Notes under the pieces: model-generated
Seen by the model: the letters and a program-made list of their open reading frames with translations, nothing else
What the model was told of the DNA's origin: nothing
Databases searched by the model: none
Translations under genes and position numbers: made by a program
Part shown: one piece after another, positions 12,201 to 25,700 of the stretch
Position numbering within the stretch: the first letter of the stretch is position 1
Layout of the letters: the number at the start of each line of letters is the position of its first letter
Source: Ascidia mentula
Taxonomy: Eukaryota; Chordata; Ascidiacea; Phlebobranchia; Ascidiidae
Direction: 5' to 3'
Assembly (NCBI GenBank): GCA_947561715.1
Contig: OX387202.1
Span: forward strand, 16,753,001 to 16,817,000
DNA length: 64,000 nucleotides

Positions 12201-15043
12201 GTGTTGAGATCGTCACAGAGCTTTACAGCGCCTGGTTTGTAAAATATTGTGTTTCACCACAGTAATTTCTTTTAAAAAAGCTAAAATTATGTGTATACAT
12301 TTTTGGGTATATTTTTGTTGTTTGAATCATGTTTTAAGTATATCATGAACTTTTGCCATGGTTGCACAGTTAATTTAACAAGTGGATAATTTCACCACAA
12401 TTAATTACAAAGATAACGTTGCAATGTAAATGGCTTGTTTCGTTCTTGTTTAATTGAGTGTTCTTTAAATCAGTCTGCCTCAAAGTGCCAAGACATTACA
12501 AAAGAACAGTCAAGTAACACGGGACGGATACTGTTTGCTGCATAACTTGTTCAAAATTAAAAACTTACATCACAGATAAAATGGAAGATGGTTTTACTCC
12601 CTGCAAGATTAGAGGAAAAGCCATCCGTTACAGTGATTCCATTCGCAGAAACCAGTGTAAGTTTAACCTCACCCTGGTATTAAAGGAAAATGAACCTTTT
12701 TATTTGCTTTCTATACTTATATGCAGGCAAGGTTATGATGCTTTATTGAACAGCTAAATTATTTCGTAGAAAGCGGTGTTAGTTTAACCTCATACTGTAT
12801 TAAAATAAATTATACCGTTTTAAAATTATGATGCTTTATTGAACAGCTGAATTCTTTCTCGTTGACTAATTTTTCTCACATGATTTTTTTTGTTTCTAAT
12901 CATGTTATTTCTTCACAGTGCTGCCATCTGGTCTTTACTCCAACAAAAATTGGCTTTATGACGATGCAGTGTTCGTTTCTAAGCAAACCAAACCCCTGAG
13001 GCGGACGCAAAGTGCAGCGATACGTTCCACCTCCAAGAACTGGTCTTCAAGCAAAAGAAACAAACTTCTTGGCGGTTTGCCCGAAAACGCAAATCTTACG
13101 CATTCGTCAAGTCAGTCTGTCACCAACCTGAAGGATATTCACGAGGACCGCCGCTGCCAAACCGATGGAAAAGTAATTTTAATCACCATTGTTGTGACAT
13201 AGTTCATTCCACGATTACAGCATATTAACACTGTTTTACAATGTTTGCAGAGTAGTAAACTTTTATCACTCTCAAGCATGTGATTTCGCACATGCGTAAT
13301 CACAATAAGTTACTACACTTGAGTGAAGTTAATGTTTTATATGACCTCCACAAATAACCTTGTTGATGAGTTCACCAAGTTTGACTTGTAATTTTGTTAT
13401 GATTGAACTATTTGAATGAGTATCAGAATCACCAAACAGTTTTTCTAAGCGACTAAGACTTATTAGATTTTTTTGACAAATTGTATTAGACAAAATAGAA
13501 TGTAATTGAATAAGTGATACTGACGATGCCCAACTGTAGGCATAGTGACAAATGACATGGGTTTTTTTCTTATATAATTTGTTATAATTGTGTTGATATT
13601 AACTAGGCATGGAAAATGACTCCAAATGATTGCTTGTCGTTGACTGTCGAGGAAGTTATGCACATACGACAGGTCTTAACCCGCGCTGACCTGGAAAAAA
13701 TACAGCAGTCAAAAGAACTGTACCAGGCTTTAAAGAATGGCAAGGTAAGTTTTTACAAACTGATGAACAGTAACAAATTAAAGGAAACTTGTTCCATTTT
13801 TTTAGGTTTGTTTTAACTGCAAACTGAAAAAGTTTTCAATATTTTCCTGGTCCCACCCATGTCAGATATGCAAGCAAAAAGTGTGCAGCAAATGTCTGAA
13901 AAAGGTAAATCACTGGACACTGGAAATATAAAATACAGTAGGACTCAGTTAATCCAGAATCCAGATTTGCTGAAAAATTTGTCTGCAATAAGTTAAGTTC
14001 TGTTTTGTCTGAAGCCGATTGTTTTAGGTCTTAGTCTGTGTTGTTAATACGATATCTACCAAAATCATTGTAATTAAACTAATACATCTTTGTAACTTCG
14101 AAAGACCTTTTGCATGCATAGTTTTCAGTTTCTCACAGACTGATACCCAAGTAGCTTCGTTCAGCAATAATAATTGCTGGTCAGCCAGTTGAGTTATATA
14201 GATATTACAATGTTTGAAGCGCACAATCAAGCAAGTAACTAACAGTAAGTTATTTGTGTTTCTTAGTTGGAAGCACCTGCACAAAAGTACCTGAAAATAC
14301 CTGTGTATGCTCTAAGCCCAGCCACTTTCACCTCTCCTACTCCAGATACAAGTCGCATGCTGCGCCCAAGGTACGTTTACAGTTGTCATTTGTTCATACT
14401 CTTTAGTGTTTCATTTATGTTTAACTTTAATGTGATTGTATTGTGGGTTTCAACCTCACCAGTATTTGCTATGTCACTGTTGTCTGTGGCACTGCAGTCT
14501 TTTTCATCTATGTTTGGTTTGATATTAAATCCTTTTTACATGTGATAAAGTAAACTATCTTGAATTCTTGTTTGTTTTTTCCCATAATAAATGAGGAACT
14601 TGCAATTCACTAGGCACAAACTTTACATTCGATGCAAGCTGATAGAACAAATAGGCATATAGTATTGAAATGTTGATTTAATATGTCTTAGAGTGACACA
14701 AAGTTTAACAGAATAAAAGACGATTGACTTTAGGCAATTTTTGTTATATGCAACTCAGGTACGGGTAATACGAAGGTTTTTTTTATGAATAATTGGAGAA
14801 ACAACTGCCAATGAATCCGAATCATCAGCTATAAGGACCATATTGTATGATTTTTATTTCAGTTTTTCGATGATGTTCGGAAGTTCACTGTATCGATTGT
14901 CGACAACACAGCAAGAAAGTCTGAAGCAGACGTACAAGAAGCAATCTGGAAGCAACCTTTATCAGGGTTTTCGAATGGACGTTTGTGTTGAATGCTACTT
15001 ACTTATCACTGCAATTTTGGAAGTTAATGGTCATGCCCCCTAG
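9235..15043 (+). CDS. SPIRE: Spire-type actin nucleation factor
   Basis: Thirteen phase-consistent exons: 9235-9459, 9770-9967, 10097-10213, 11268-11351, 11425-11583, 11843-11935, 12084-12234, 12576-12656, 12919-13172, 13607-13744, 13806-13904, 14267-14370 and 14863-15043, giving about 627 residues (human SPIRE1 is about 750). Domains in order: a KIND domain ([20 protein letters not shown] near the start, then [10 protein letters not shown]), WH2-type actin-binding motifs ([44 protein letters not shown]), the Spir box ([16 protein letters not shown]) and a modified FYVE zinc finger with CxxC pairs in the exons at 13806 and 14863. Spire nucleates actin filaments with formins and acts on Rab11 vesicles. 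The start is the ATG directly before the conserved KIND helix; no upstream extension is seen. The C-terminus after the last CxxC (VCVEC) is short and lacks the basic tail of vertebrate Spire proteins, so another 3' exon may be missed. Confidence 0.9.
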
Positions 15044-15148
15044 TAAACTCACCAATTTACTGTTGTTACACTTTATGCCAAATGCAATTATTTGTCTGTA
15101 TATATTTAATATAGTATTACAGTGTTGCCGCAATATACTTTTGCACAG

Positions 15149-15429
15149 GTTTTGTGAAACATAGACAGATAACTGCTACACAATCTGCTACTGTGATAAT
15201 CACCATCCTTACACTAGTATTTTTATGTCATGCCATTCCAAATGTTGCTTACTTTGGTGCTCTTTATGTCCTGAAGCTAGTGGCCGTTCTTCTAACTGTA
15301 TTAAGTATGTTACTGTATTTACTTTTATGTCTTAGGCTTTGTACACAAAATGCAACAAGGACCAAATATTTTCCAACAGTGTGTGTGTGTTTTCTAGGCA
15401 ACTGTTTGAAGAGTAGGCCCACAGAATAG
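15149..15429 (+). pseudogene. GPCR-like exon fragment (TM6-TM7)
   Basis: After an AG acceptor at 15148 an open frame reads FVKHRQITATQSATVIITIL and continues into LVFLCHAIPNVAYFG. This resembles the end of intracellular loop 3 and TM6 of rhodopsin-like peptide receptors (CxxPN in the FxxCWxP position). A second hydrophobic run follows (VLKLVAVLLTVLSMLLYLLL) in the TM7 position, but without an NPxxY motif. No TM1-TM5 coding sequence is seen nearby. It may be a degenerate receptor fragment, a chance hydrophobic ORF, or an unrecognised terminal exon. The assignment to the GPCR family is by resemblance only. Confidence 0.3.
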
Positions 15430-16733
15430 CTAAGTAAAACGTCAATAGATTATTTAGGATCAGTGACAAATGCTCTTGACCATGGTAACAATGTAGAGTT
15501 CTGCTGCTAAGGTAATTTCAAAAAAGATTCCTCAATTAGAGAAACACGATTGGGTTGTTACGCAATGATCCACGTTGTTTGCACCGTTTGGTTTGTCTTT
15601 ACAATAGAGAATGGTTTGTAAGGATCTCCATTGACGAAAGGCCCGCGGTAAATAGCTTTGACTTGGTTTTGTTTGGGTGGGAACTGCAGTATGGTTTCCG
15701 TTGATCCGCCACGGGAATTACTGCTCTTTGCGTCACATTGTAAATGTTTAAAAAATGTCGAAAGCAATATTTCGTCTGTTAGAATAATAAAGCACAAGCA
15801 CCAACGCCCACCGAAAGGTCAACAACGCACAGATGAAAACATCGAACTATGATCCATATTGAAACAAGAAACATTACACTAAAAATCCAAACCACATAAT
15901 TTACCACCGATACGTATTACTACGGCAATTTTACTGAAAATAGTAAAACGCCCACGCTTACGGATTATTCACTCAGACGGGTGAAATCGGTTTGACACGA
16001 GGTGTTTTGCGCTTTTGTTTCAACAATTTCGACGAGTGCGAACAAGCTTGATGAACCGTAACGAGTCACGTGACCCTAAAAATCATGTTGTTTACGGGAA
16101 TTGTATTGTGTTGGCCTTCGTCGGTTCACGAAGGGAAAGGTAATGCCAGCGAGTTGTTTGTCTAGGTTTGGTTGCTATTTCACCGCATTCGCGTTGCATT
16201 TTCGCCCTTGACAGATGCGTCCTGCCCAAATAAAGCAATTAATTACAGTCGAAATGTGGGAAAGTTTAATTGTTTTTGTTTTTTATGTTTGTTGGATGTA
16301 ACTTCCGCGCCATTGTTTTCGACACATAGGCCACACTCCAATAAATTGAGACGTATTGCTGAGAAAAGAAGGAACTAACACTTGAAAAGCTCTATGAGGC
16401 ATACCTTACACAAAATAGTAGTCAGTTTTTTGTTGACAATGAACTAAATTTATTATTTTTTTGTTAGGATCCCAATAACTTCTTTTTTTTCAGTTCAATT
16501 AAAGTTCAATCATTAAAAGTGTGGTTATTCTTAACATTTCAAATACATACATAGTGCCACTCAGCTTATCTAGGAAGAGAGTTGCCATAAAAAAGCATAG
16601 AAAAGCGTTGTGTATTTGTAACAAACAAATTAAATGAGGTATAAGTTAAGGTAATCGTCATTAATGTTATGCAAAAAAACAGTAGAATGCTTATTGACGT
16701 TTTTTTTAGCAGTTGATAAGAATGAAATAAAAA
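15430..16733. other. Intergenic spacer upstream of the receptor gene
   Basis: No supported gene. A - strand open frame ends at 15558 but has no good start or splice context. The 3' end, close to 16.7 kb, carries the polypyrimidine-AG site described separately. Confidence 0.5.
16693..16709 (+). promoter_or_regulatory. Candidate splice or trans-splice acceptor 24 nt before receptor ATG
   Basis: A run of eight T followed by AG at 16708-16709 lies 24 bases before the ATG at 16734. In Ciona many mRNAs receive a spliced leader at such a site; it could equally be the end of a 5' UTR intron. Confidence 0.4.
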
Positions 16734-19700
16734 ATGTCGCATTGGCACAATCTTGTTGCCTGTTTATTTTGCTTGATGACTGCTTGCTCATTTGCAACGA
16801 AAAATAGCACGCAAATGCTAAAAAGTCTGTTTGATGAGTCATTTGAAGGGATTCCAGGAGAAGACGTGCCAACGAACAGTTCACTTGGTATAGATATATG
16901 GGCACATTTCTATGAAGGGCCAGGTAAATGTTTTCATAGCAATTTTGTTTATGAACTGTTTTCAACTGGTTTTTCTTGTGCTTGAAGTATGAATATAACT
17001 ATTTATATGCATCTGAGAGACTTTATAATCTGTAAGGATTTTGTACGCTATAGCTTGTCACAAACCTATCGCACAAACAAAATGAAGCACAACCAAAATG
17101 TTTACTTTTGAAACAGTGTTTGGTAATTTTTTTTATTTAATGGAACTTGTCTACCTAGTTAAATAGTATAGATATTGCTTTCTGGCTCATTTTGCTTACA
17201 CCTTGGGTTTTTGTGCAGTGTGTGAACTTATTGAAGTCAATCATCCAGACTCCTTTGCTGACCTTGAAAAATGTACAATAGTAAATGGTTTTGTGAGGAT
17301 TTTGCTGTTGAACCAGGATGGATACGATGAAAACAAAATGTATGATCCAGGTCGAAAAGTGTCACAATATAACAAAATAATGATTTTGTTCTTTCCAGTG
17401 AGACATTTCCAACTTTTCCGAAGTTACGTGTGATAATTGACTATTTGTTGATATACCGTGTGTATGGCTTGAAGACAATACGACGGTTGTTCCCCAACCT
17501 TGTGATGATCGGTGGTAGAAATTTGCTGTATCAAAAATACGCCATGGTAATTTTCGAGAATCCGGATCTTACTGAGGTAATATGACCTTGGTTTTGGCTG
17601 CTCAATGTGATAAATTATGATTTTTCTGTTTGCTAGATGGTTTTTGTCTTAGATTTGCAAACCTTGTTCATTTTTTAATAACCTGTTCAAGTTAGTTTCC
17701 AAATACCTTAAAATGTATGGTAATTTGTTGTAAGCTTGGCTGTTGATACAACATACACATTCCATCTCAAAGGTTAAGGACAGTTATATCACTAAAAAGT
17801 CATTGAAAATAATTACACCATAACATGACAAGGTAATACCCCAAAATAACAAGTATTAAACTCGTAATATTGTTTCTTGAAGCACAATCAAGGATATTGT
17901 ATCATCTACATGTTTTCATTTTCAGATTGGTCTAAGCAATTTGGGATACATTAAAAAAGGTACAGTGCGAATTCAGAACAACGGCAACCTATGCTACCTG
18001 CGGACAATAGACTGGTCCTTGTTGGGAACGGTGAGTTAATCTTTTAATTGCTACCAGTACAACAACTATCCATACATGCACACAAACATTGTGGGTTTGT
18101 GTGCCCTGTTTGTACATACAGGCCCCTCTGTACGCAATCTAAATAAAACACTACTGTGCACACCAAGGTTTGGTCAGTGCCCAATGTGCCCCGCTTCTGA
18201 TGGTACTTTAAAACGTAAATGTAAGTTGCCAACTGATGTTGATGCACGCGCGTGTACCTAACAGACATAGTTATGTTTACCAACAGTCTGGATAAGGCGA
18301 GCTTCGATAACACGATGTGTAGATAACTAACTAGTTCACAGTGTTCAAATAATAATGCTTTGCTATGTTTAATTGATGATATTGCACAGGTTTAAGCAAA
18401 TATGACAGAAAATTGGAATAAATGTAACTATGGTTTCCCATTTAATATTTATTGGAAACTCAAGGAATGCATTGCTCGTTTATATTTTATTGTTGCGCCT
18501 ATTTTAAATAAATTTATAGCAGAGCTAAGAATATTTTTAACTAAAGGAACTTCTGCTTAACTGAAGGGGCTCATGTTTATTTCATACATGACAACACTTC
18601 CAGTAGAAAATACATAACTTAATTACAAAACCAATATAAAGGGTTATAACTGAAAAACAACCTGCGTTAAAGCCATTTCCAGTGCATGTGTTGACAGACA
18701 TTCCCAACCTAGCCAACAACTTCCTGTCGGGTGGTTGATTTTGTTTAATTTCATCATTTTGTTATAATGCTTTCCTGTTGTTTTAGTTCTATTCAAACGT
18801 TGCCCTGAAAGATACGGATGTGTTGGACAACAACGACAATTGCATTGACCAATGCAGCGAGACAAGTGAAAAGCGATGCATTCTTGAGGATGTGGGTGAC
18901 ATTCCAAGCGCATATTGTTGGGGATTGGGTCTTTGCCAAGCAAGTAAGTATAAACTTCTCATTTCGCATTGTAGCACTCTCAAACTAAATCAACCTCTAA
19001 AACAAAAAAAGCCTTGTGTGAAGGCGCAATAAATACAAAACACATTTGTATCTTATTGAAAATGCAAGAACAAAGTATTTCCACTGAATACGCAAGGTAT
19101 AAAATTCTGAAATGTTTTGCGAAGATATTTACCTCCGTTATGCAAAGAAGTGGCATTTTAGAAGAGGTTGATTCTATGAAGAAAACCTTAATATTGTAAC
19201 CTGTAGATTCATGTAATCTTTATGTTTTTCGTAACATCTATGTTACCAATGATGTGGTTCATCCCATTAAAGTGCAGAGACATGTCAAAGTGTAGTTCGC
19301 TCGATGTTGACTTTTTTTTCAACTGGTTTTTAAAGGCGTGCGATGATATTGAAATTTATTGTCGGATACTAGCTTGGATGAGAATTTACTAAACTGCTCA
19401 GTCTAGTCTAAATGTGGACTCGAGTATTTATACCCCATAAAAATACCTTTTGTACTTACCATGGCTGGTATATGGTCCCAATTTGTGTCCAAGAACATTG
19501 CATTTACACAGGCACCATACTATATCCTGAAAGTAGATTTAAGAATGCTTTTATTTATACTCTTTCATTATTGTTTCAGAATGTCCAAAAAATTGTACTA
19601 ATGCCTGTCAGGCATCTTCCTGCGTTTGCCATGAGCAGTGCCTTGGCGGTTGCTACTCGTCCAACAGTGCTTCAAGCTGCTTCGCTTGCCGAAATTATTA

Positions 19701-22700
19701 CTTTGAAGGAACCTGTGTAGAGCAATGTCCGTCCCACACTCTTCTGGTAAGAGTCAAAATTATCCCAGACATTAACTTTTTGAGGTAGAATTCTGTACTT
19801 CTTTCTGGAGTTGAATTTAGTGTTGACAAACTTGCTTATCTTGACAACTTATTGATATTCCTGTGTATGCAAACAACCTGTATGTTTGTTGCCTTGCGTG
19901 TGGCAAATTTCAAAACAATGCATAGCTGTAAATGTGCTCTAACTTTTTAAACTACATTATTCACACAAGCCTTTGCTTTCACGCTAATGTTTAAATTTTT
20001 TTGGGGGGTTATGAAAATACCGTATTTGTTTATGCAATCTTTTTCATGTATTGTAGACATATCCATTATGCATTTTCAAATCCAAGGTAATTTTTTTTTA
20101 AAAAACTTTTTCAAAAATGTGTTTTTCACTTGGTGTCACCAAAAAGTTGTCAAAAACGAGCAATCTATTTGTAAATATATGATAGTGTGGCAGGTCTGTC
20201 GGGTGATAAATTAGATTTTTGAAGCCAAATAATTTGTATTAGTTTTGTGCTTTGTTATTAAACACAACAGAAAAGATCGACAAATGCTCTGGCCAACATT
20301 CACACAAAGGCATCAGCTACCTTATTTTAAAAATTTGCAGGATACTTTAATTAGTGCTCTGCATATATACAGTGGGAGCAATAAAACATATATACCACCC
20401 CGTTAGGGTTAATAAGCACCACAGTTTTTGAATTCAGAGAATTTGATAGCAATGATTTGGCTATATTAGTTGGCAGAAACATCAATAAAAAAAAAACATG
20501 CAAAAAATAAATAATTAGTAATGAAAAAAGTATTTCAAGATTTCTTAGATATAAGGATATTATTTTGTTTTAAGATTTATTGTTAAGAGCAGGATTCATA
20601 TGACTGCAGTGAGGCTACTATTTCCTTTTTAAACTTTTCAGGCTCATAAATGGCAGTGCTTGTATCATGAAAATTGCAGTGCCATTGAATTTGTCCATCA
20701 TGAGGGGCTATGTCTGGAGCACTGCCCACACCAGCACAAAAAAGTAGCAAGCGGGTCCAAGTTTACTTGTGTTAAGTGCGATGGAGAATGCAATAAAAGT
20801 AACTACATCATTCTTGTTATTTTAATCATTTTTATTCTTCAAATAACATTTTAGTTTAATAGATATTGAGACTGGGAAGTACTTATGTTTTTGCTGTATA
20901 AAACCATCATTAAGCAGACCTATTTTAACATGCCTGTACATTAAGTGTGTCTTGATTAACTTTTGTGTTCTTTTGAGGTATTTGCCAAATTCTAAACCTT
21001 TTTCGGTGCTAAAATTATTGTGTTTTATTCAGTCTGCCTATTTGAATCATCGTATGAAGTCACAAACCTGGAGTCACTGCAAAAAATTCAGAGGTGCACA
21101 GTGATACAGGGTCAGCTGATATTGAGCTTGTCTGGAGGAGGTAATGACATTTTCCTTTCAATGGTATCAAAAAGTAATGAAAATATGCAGAAGAAAAATT
21201 ATGCATATTTTTATTGTGTCAAGACATTGTTCACCATATTACTATTGTTGTTTAAAGCAGGTATTCTTAAACATTTTGGGCCACAGACCTTATTTGTCCA
21301 ATCTGTATGTTAGGGAAAACAAAAAAATAAAGCAACACTGCAGCCCCCATAAGTCCGTGGACCCCAGACTGGTTTATATCATATCGATAGTGGGGGGCTT
21401 GTCAATTATAGCTTATCCTGAAAGAAAATGTTGTTCACAATTGCGGTTTAATTATGTTTGGCAATAATGATTGTTCGTACATCACCACAGCATTTAAATT
21501 CGGACACGGTAGTCATCATAGTATGACCCTGCATTTACATAGTTACAAAAAAATATGTGTCCAATATCTTACTGAAGGTTGAATTATACACATGTGACGA
21601 TTTATCATGATATTTTCTCTAATTTGAAGTAAATGAATCAATTCGTTTTTGTTAGCTTCGGTTGATGTGGATAATAAACTACAAGAAGCACTCGGGGAAC
21701 TACAACAGGTTGATTCACTTGTGATTCGAAGATCGTTTCCGATCGTCTCTTTATCCTTCTTCAAAAATCTTCACAAAATAACAGGAGTTGAGCAATACTT
21801 ATATGAACAGTATGTACAGTAGATCACATAGCTGTAACTGCTTCATTTCAAATTATCACGGGCATCCTGTAATAATTATTAACAAAGAAAATGGGACCCA
21901 TAACAAATTTAGCTAGCCTTTTGCAATGGTTAATGGTAAACTAACAACTCATTCTAATTGGTGTACGATTGATGCATTGCAAGTTCGGTAAATCTTACCA
22001 AGTTCGTCTCTCGAGAAGAAATTTGGAGAACTACTGGCTTGGTTGTTTGTTAGGTCTCTGATGTAAAATAGCTTTGGTGTATGTATTCCAATTACAGTGT
22101 TTAGACATAATATGTAAAACCTGACAATATCGATCGAGGTGGTAGACCTTCTATAAATCCTGAAAAGTCCTGACTGGGATTTAAACCCAGGTCATCCCTG
22201 CATAGTAAAAAAATTTGGAAAATAAAAGCATTTAATATATTCTTTTCAAAATCCACCTTTTTCCAACTTTATTTATTGTGCATGACACAGGTGGAAACTT
22301 CGCATTTAAAAGTTTATGTTGTAATTTTGCCTTGTGTAATGGCATAACTACGTCCAAGGCCACAATTCTGTTCATTAGTATGTTATCTGACAAATATTTT
22401 GTGTTGAAGCACCTGTTAATCTAAATCTGTGTATCAATGACTTAAATTCCTTTACGCATGTTTTTTTCAGGGGCAACGACAAATACAGCTTGTTTGTTCT
22501 CGACAACTACAATCTCAAAGAACTGTGGGATATGGACAAACAAGGTCGCAGAAACTTCACCATTGATGGGGGGAAGGCCTTTTTTCACTTCAACCCACAT
22601 CTGTGCTTGGACAAGATCAACAAAATAAGCAATTTGACTGCAGCGGTTGAGGATTCAACAGATATCTCCACGACCACCAATGGCGACAGAGTTGCATGTA

Positions 22701-25700
22701 AGAAGTTTATTAAATATTTTACCACTAATTTACTGGAAGCGTATATTTTCGTGACAGTTTTGCTATTTTTACTCACTTATCCCATGTTGGTTGGGATTTG
22801 TTATTTTTGCAAAGTGCTTGATTTTCAAAAATTTTAAAATATTGCAAACATAGTTTGAAATCTCTTTTACTTTTATTATATCAATATGACAGTGGTTCCC
22901 GAACTGTTGTATATACCATTAGTCTTCTACGTTTTTGATGTAACACCCATTTTGCTCAAAGAGAAACATCTAGCCTTTTTGAATATAGCACTTTTCTAAA
23001 GACAGTAGTAGTGCTGTAGCCTATTTATTGGTTTTTAATTTGTCTTTTTGGGCTGATATTTGGATAAAATTGATTAAACTGATTTCCATGGAGTGTGTTT
23101 GTTTTTAAGACTTTTAAAATGTGGGTGGAAGTTGATACAAGGAAGGTTTCCAATCCACTGTTGTGACCAAAATATGCATTTCCTGAAAAATAAAAAGCTG
23201 TTTTGGAGCAAGTACTTTGTTTATTAATTACATGATGTTCTGTCTGACAGGCGATGTTGAAGAAATGATCATTGAATCGTACAGAATGCGTCAGGGAGAC
23301 TTGGAAATTACATGGCAAAAACCAAACATTAAGGATTATCGTACTTTGATCAGTTACCATGTGTATTACAAAGAAAGGTACTTTGACTCGTATCAAAACT
23401 TTCTGGAAATGCCCTTTAAAAAACTAACTAAAAAAAATTTGTTGACAATTTTTTAGTTTTCTCTTTGCAAATTGCAGAGCTTAGTAAGAACCCCAAACCT
23501 TTTATTTCTTTGTTTTTGTTTTCAATTTTACATTCATTTATATCTCAAATTTTTTTTATACCAACGATGCATCACCTTTACCTCATTTTGTTTGCATTTT
23601 TTCAGCCCAACCGAAAATGCAACGTATTCAAGCGGGATCTCAGCTTGTGGTGAAAGCAGGTAGATTTTATATCTGCATTTGTATTTTCCTGTACTTATTC
23701 ACATTTACTTGTAAAGCAGAAAAAATCTTCTTCCCCATCGTACAGTTGTAAGAAATCATAATTTCATTTTTCAGTTGGTTAATTGAGGACGTTGCTAAGG
23801 GAAAAGAACCGGTGGACAACGAGTTTACCTTTGGTGAAACCGTCATTCAAAACCTTGCCCCCTTTACCAAATATGCATTTTACGTCACCACTTCAATGAC
23901 CTCGACCACGCAAACAGGAGCCCAATCGAAAATCCATTATATTATTACTCCCCCAAACAGTAAGTACTCATATTTTGGTGGATTTCAGCAAAAAAATTAA
24001 CAGCTCACTACTTGTATATCAGCGAGAATATTGTTAGCCTGAATTAGTTTGATATAGAAACATATTTGAAGAATGTACATTCCGATGAAATTCAATTGGA
24101 TTAAAGTCATTAGTGTAAGTAATAAGTGGTTTGCTGATACTGTTGCGTTCTGCTGGTTTTTCCACAGCAGTTTGTCACAAACAGCAACAGCAAAGTCACC
24201 GTGTAAATATGTCTATGGCTGACCAACAACCTGACATGGGTGTCATTTTCACGGCTACATTTTTGTGTAAAATTTACAGTAAACTAACCTTACATCGCTT
24301 CATAGAGCCAAGTGTTCCAAGAGATGTGACCGTCACTGCTAATAGCCAGTCAACAATCTTTATTGAATGGCTTCCTCCGGCACATCCCAATGGAAACATA
24401 ACACATTATGTGATACGGTGGAAACAAGAGGTGGAGCACAGTGTCAACATGCTAAAAACAGTTGATATGTGCGGACATGGTAAAAATTGCACCGTTTTTT
24501 GGCATTCATACTTTCTTTTGTTTATTTTGAAGCTGAACGACGGCTTCTATGCAAATTTTCACTTTGTTCAATCCAATTGCTTCTGTGGCATTTCGGTTGC
24601 CCTTGTTTATTAAAGAATTTTTTTTTTACAAAACCTGTTATTCTGTGATGTTTTGCTTACCATTGAAAACCTCCATCTTATTAAAACATCTTTAGGATTC
24701 GTCCCAAAGGACACAAAGCCACTAAATCCTCCTGAACAAGATCCTGACATACCAGGAGAGGTATGTGATGCCCATCTGTCAACTTCTATTTGCTCGGTTT
24801 AAAATATACCAGAAAAAACAAGAATTAAGTTAAATTGATGTGTAGCGTAGGTGTGTGCATTGATAAGACCCATGACTCATCAACTTTATAACATCAAAAC
24901 TTTTTTAAGTACTTGTTTATTTATTTCTCTGGTTTTTAGTTAATCCACGGTCATGGTATTGCGTTACAGGTAAATTGCAAGTGTGACAGCCGATCGAACA
25001 CCCCCGGACAGCATACAACGAGTGTACAAAGTCGAATCGATTCCCAGAAATTTGAAGATTTTCTTATAGATACTCTGATTGACAGGTAATTGCACAAAGA
25101 ACTGTGGTCTGTTACATAATTGTTTTAATAATATATTTTTCCGTAATAGGCAACTATAAGATGTTTGAGTTACGATGTGTGTTTTTCAAAAAAAAAGTTT
25201 TCAATTGCAAAATGAAAAAAATAACATTCTACAAGCATTGAGCCAATAAACACCAGTTAGTTGCACACAGATGTACACACTGTAATTACCAATCGTGTCC
25301 CAGTATTTAGACTGAATTCACAAAATTTGTTTTTTGATAAGTATTAAATTTTATATCTGGGCATGATTTCAGTGTGTACGAGGGGAATTCAGTCGACTAC
25401 ATTGAATTCAATGAAGGAACAGATGGATCCTTAAATAGAAGGTAACATTAACCCAACTAATTTTTATTTAGTCTGTTGTATTTACCCAAAACACATGTGT
25501 GAGACAAAATCACAAAATATTTGCAAATATTAATAAATTTCCCCTATCTATTACATGGATTATTTTTACTTTTATCTTTCAATGTATTTTGAGTTAAACT
25601 CAACATGCCAATCACAATGTAGATTTTTTTGTGCTTTTATTTATGATTTTAACAATAACTTATCACCTGAATTCTTCAGAAAAAGACGCAGCGCCAATTC

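Noticed and set aside
15558-15797. Minus-strand open frame with a protein-like end (KAIYRGPFVNGDPYKP)
   Set aside because: It has no ATG in a good context, the upstream frame closes quickly, and no joining exon or known domain was found.
16172-16378. Plus-strand frame of 68 codons before the receptor gene
   Set aside because: No domain, no splice context and AT-rich composition; probably chance.
22140-22205. tRNA-like T-arm (CTGGGTTTAAATCCCAG on the minus strand)
   Set aside because: Only the B-box arm is present; no A box or tRNA fold around it.
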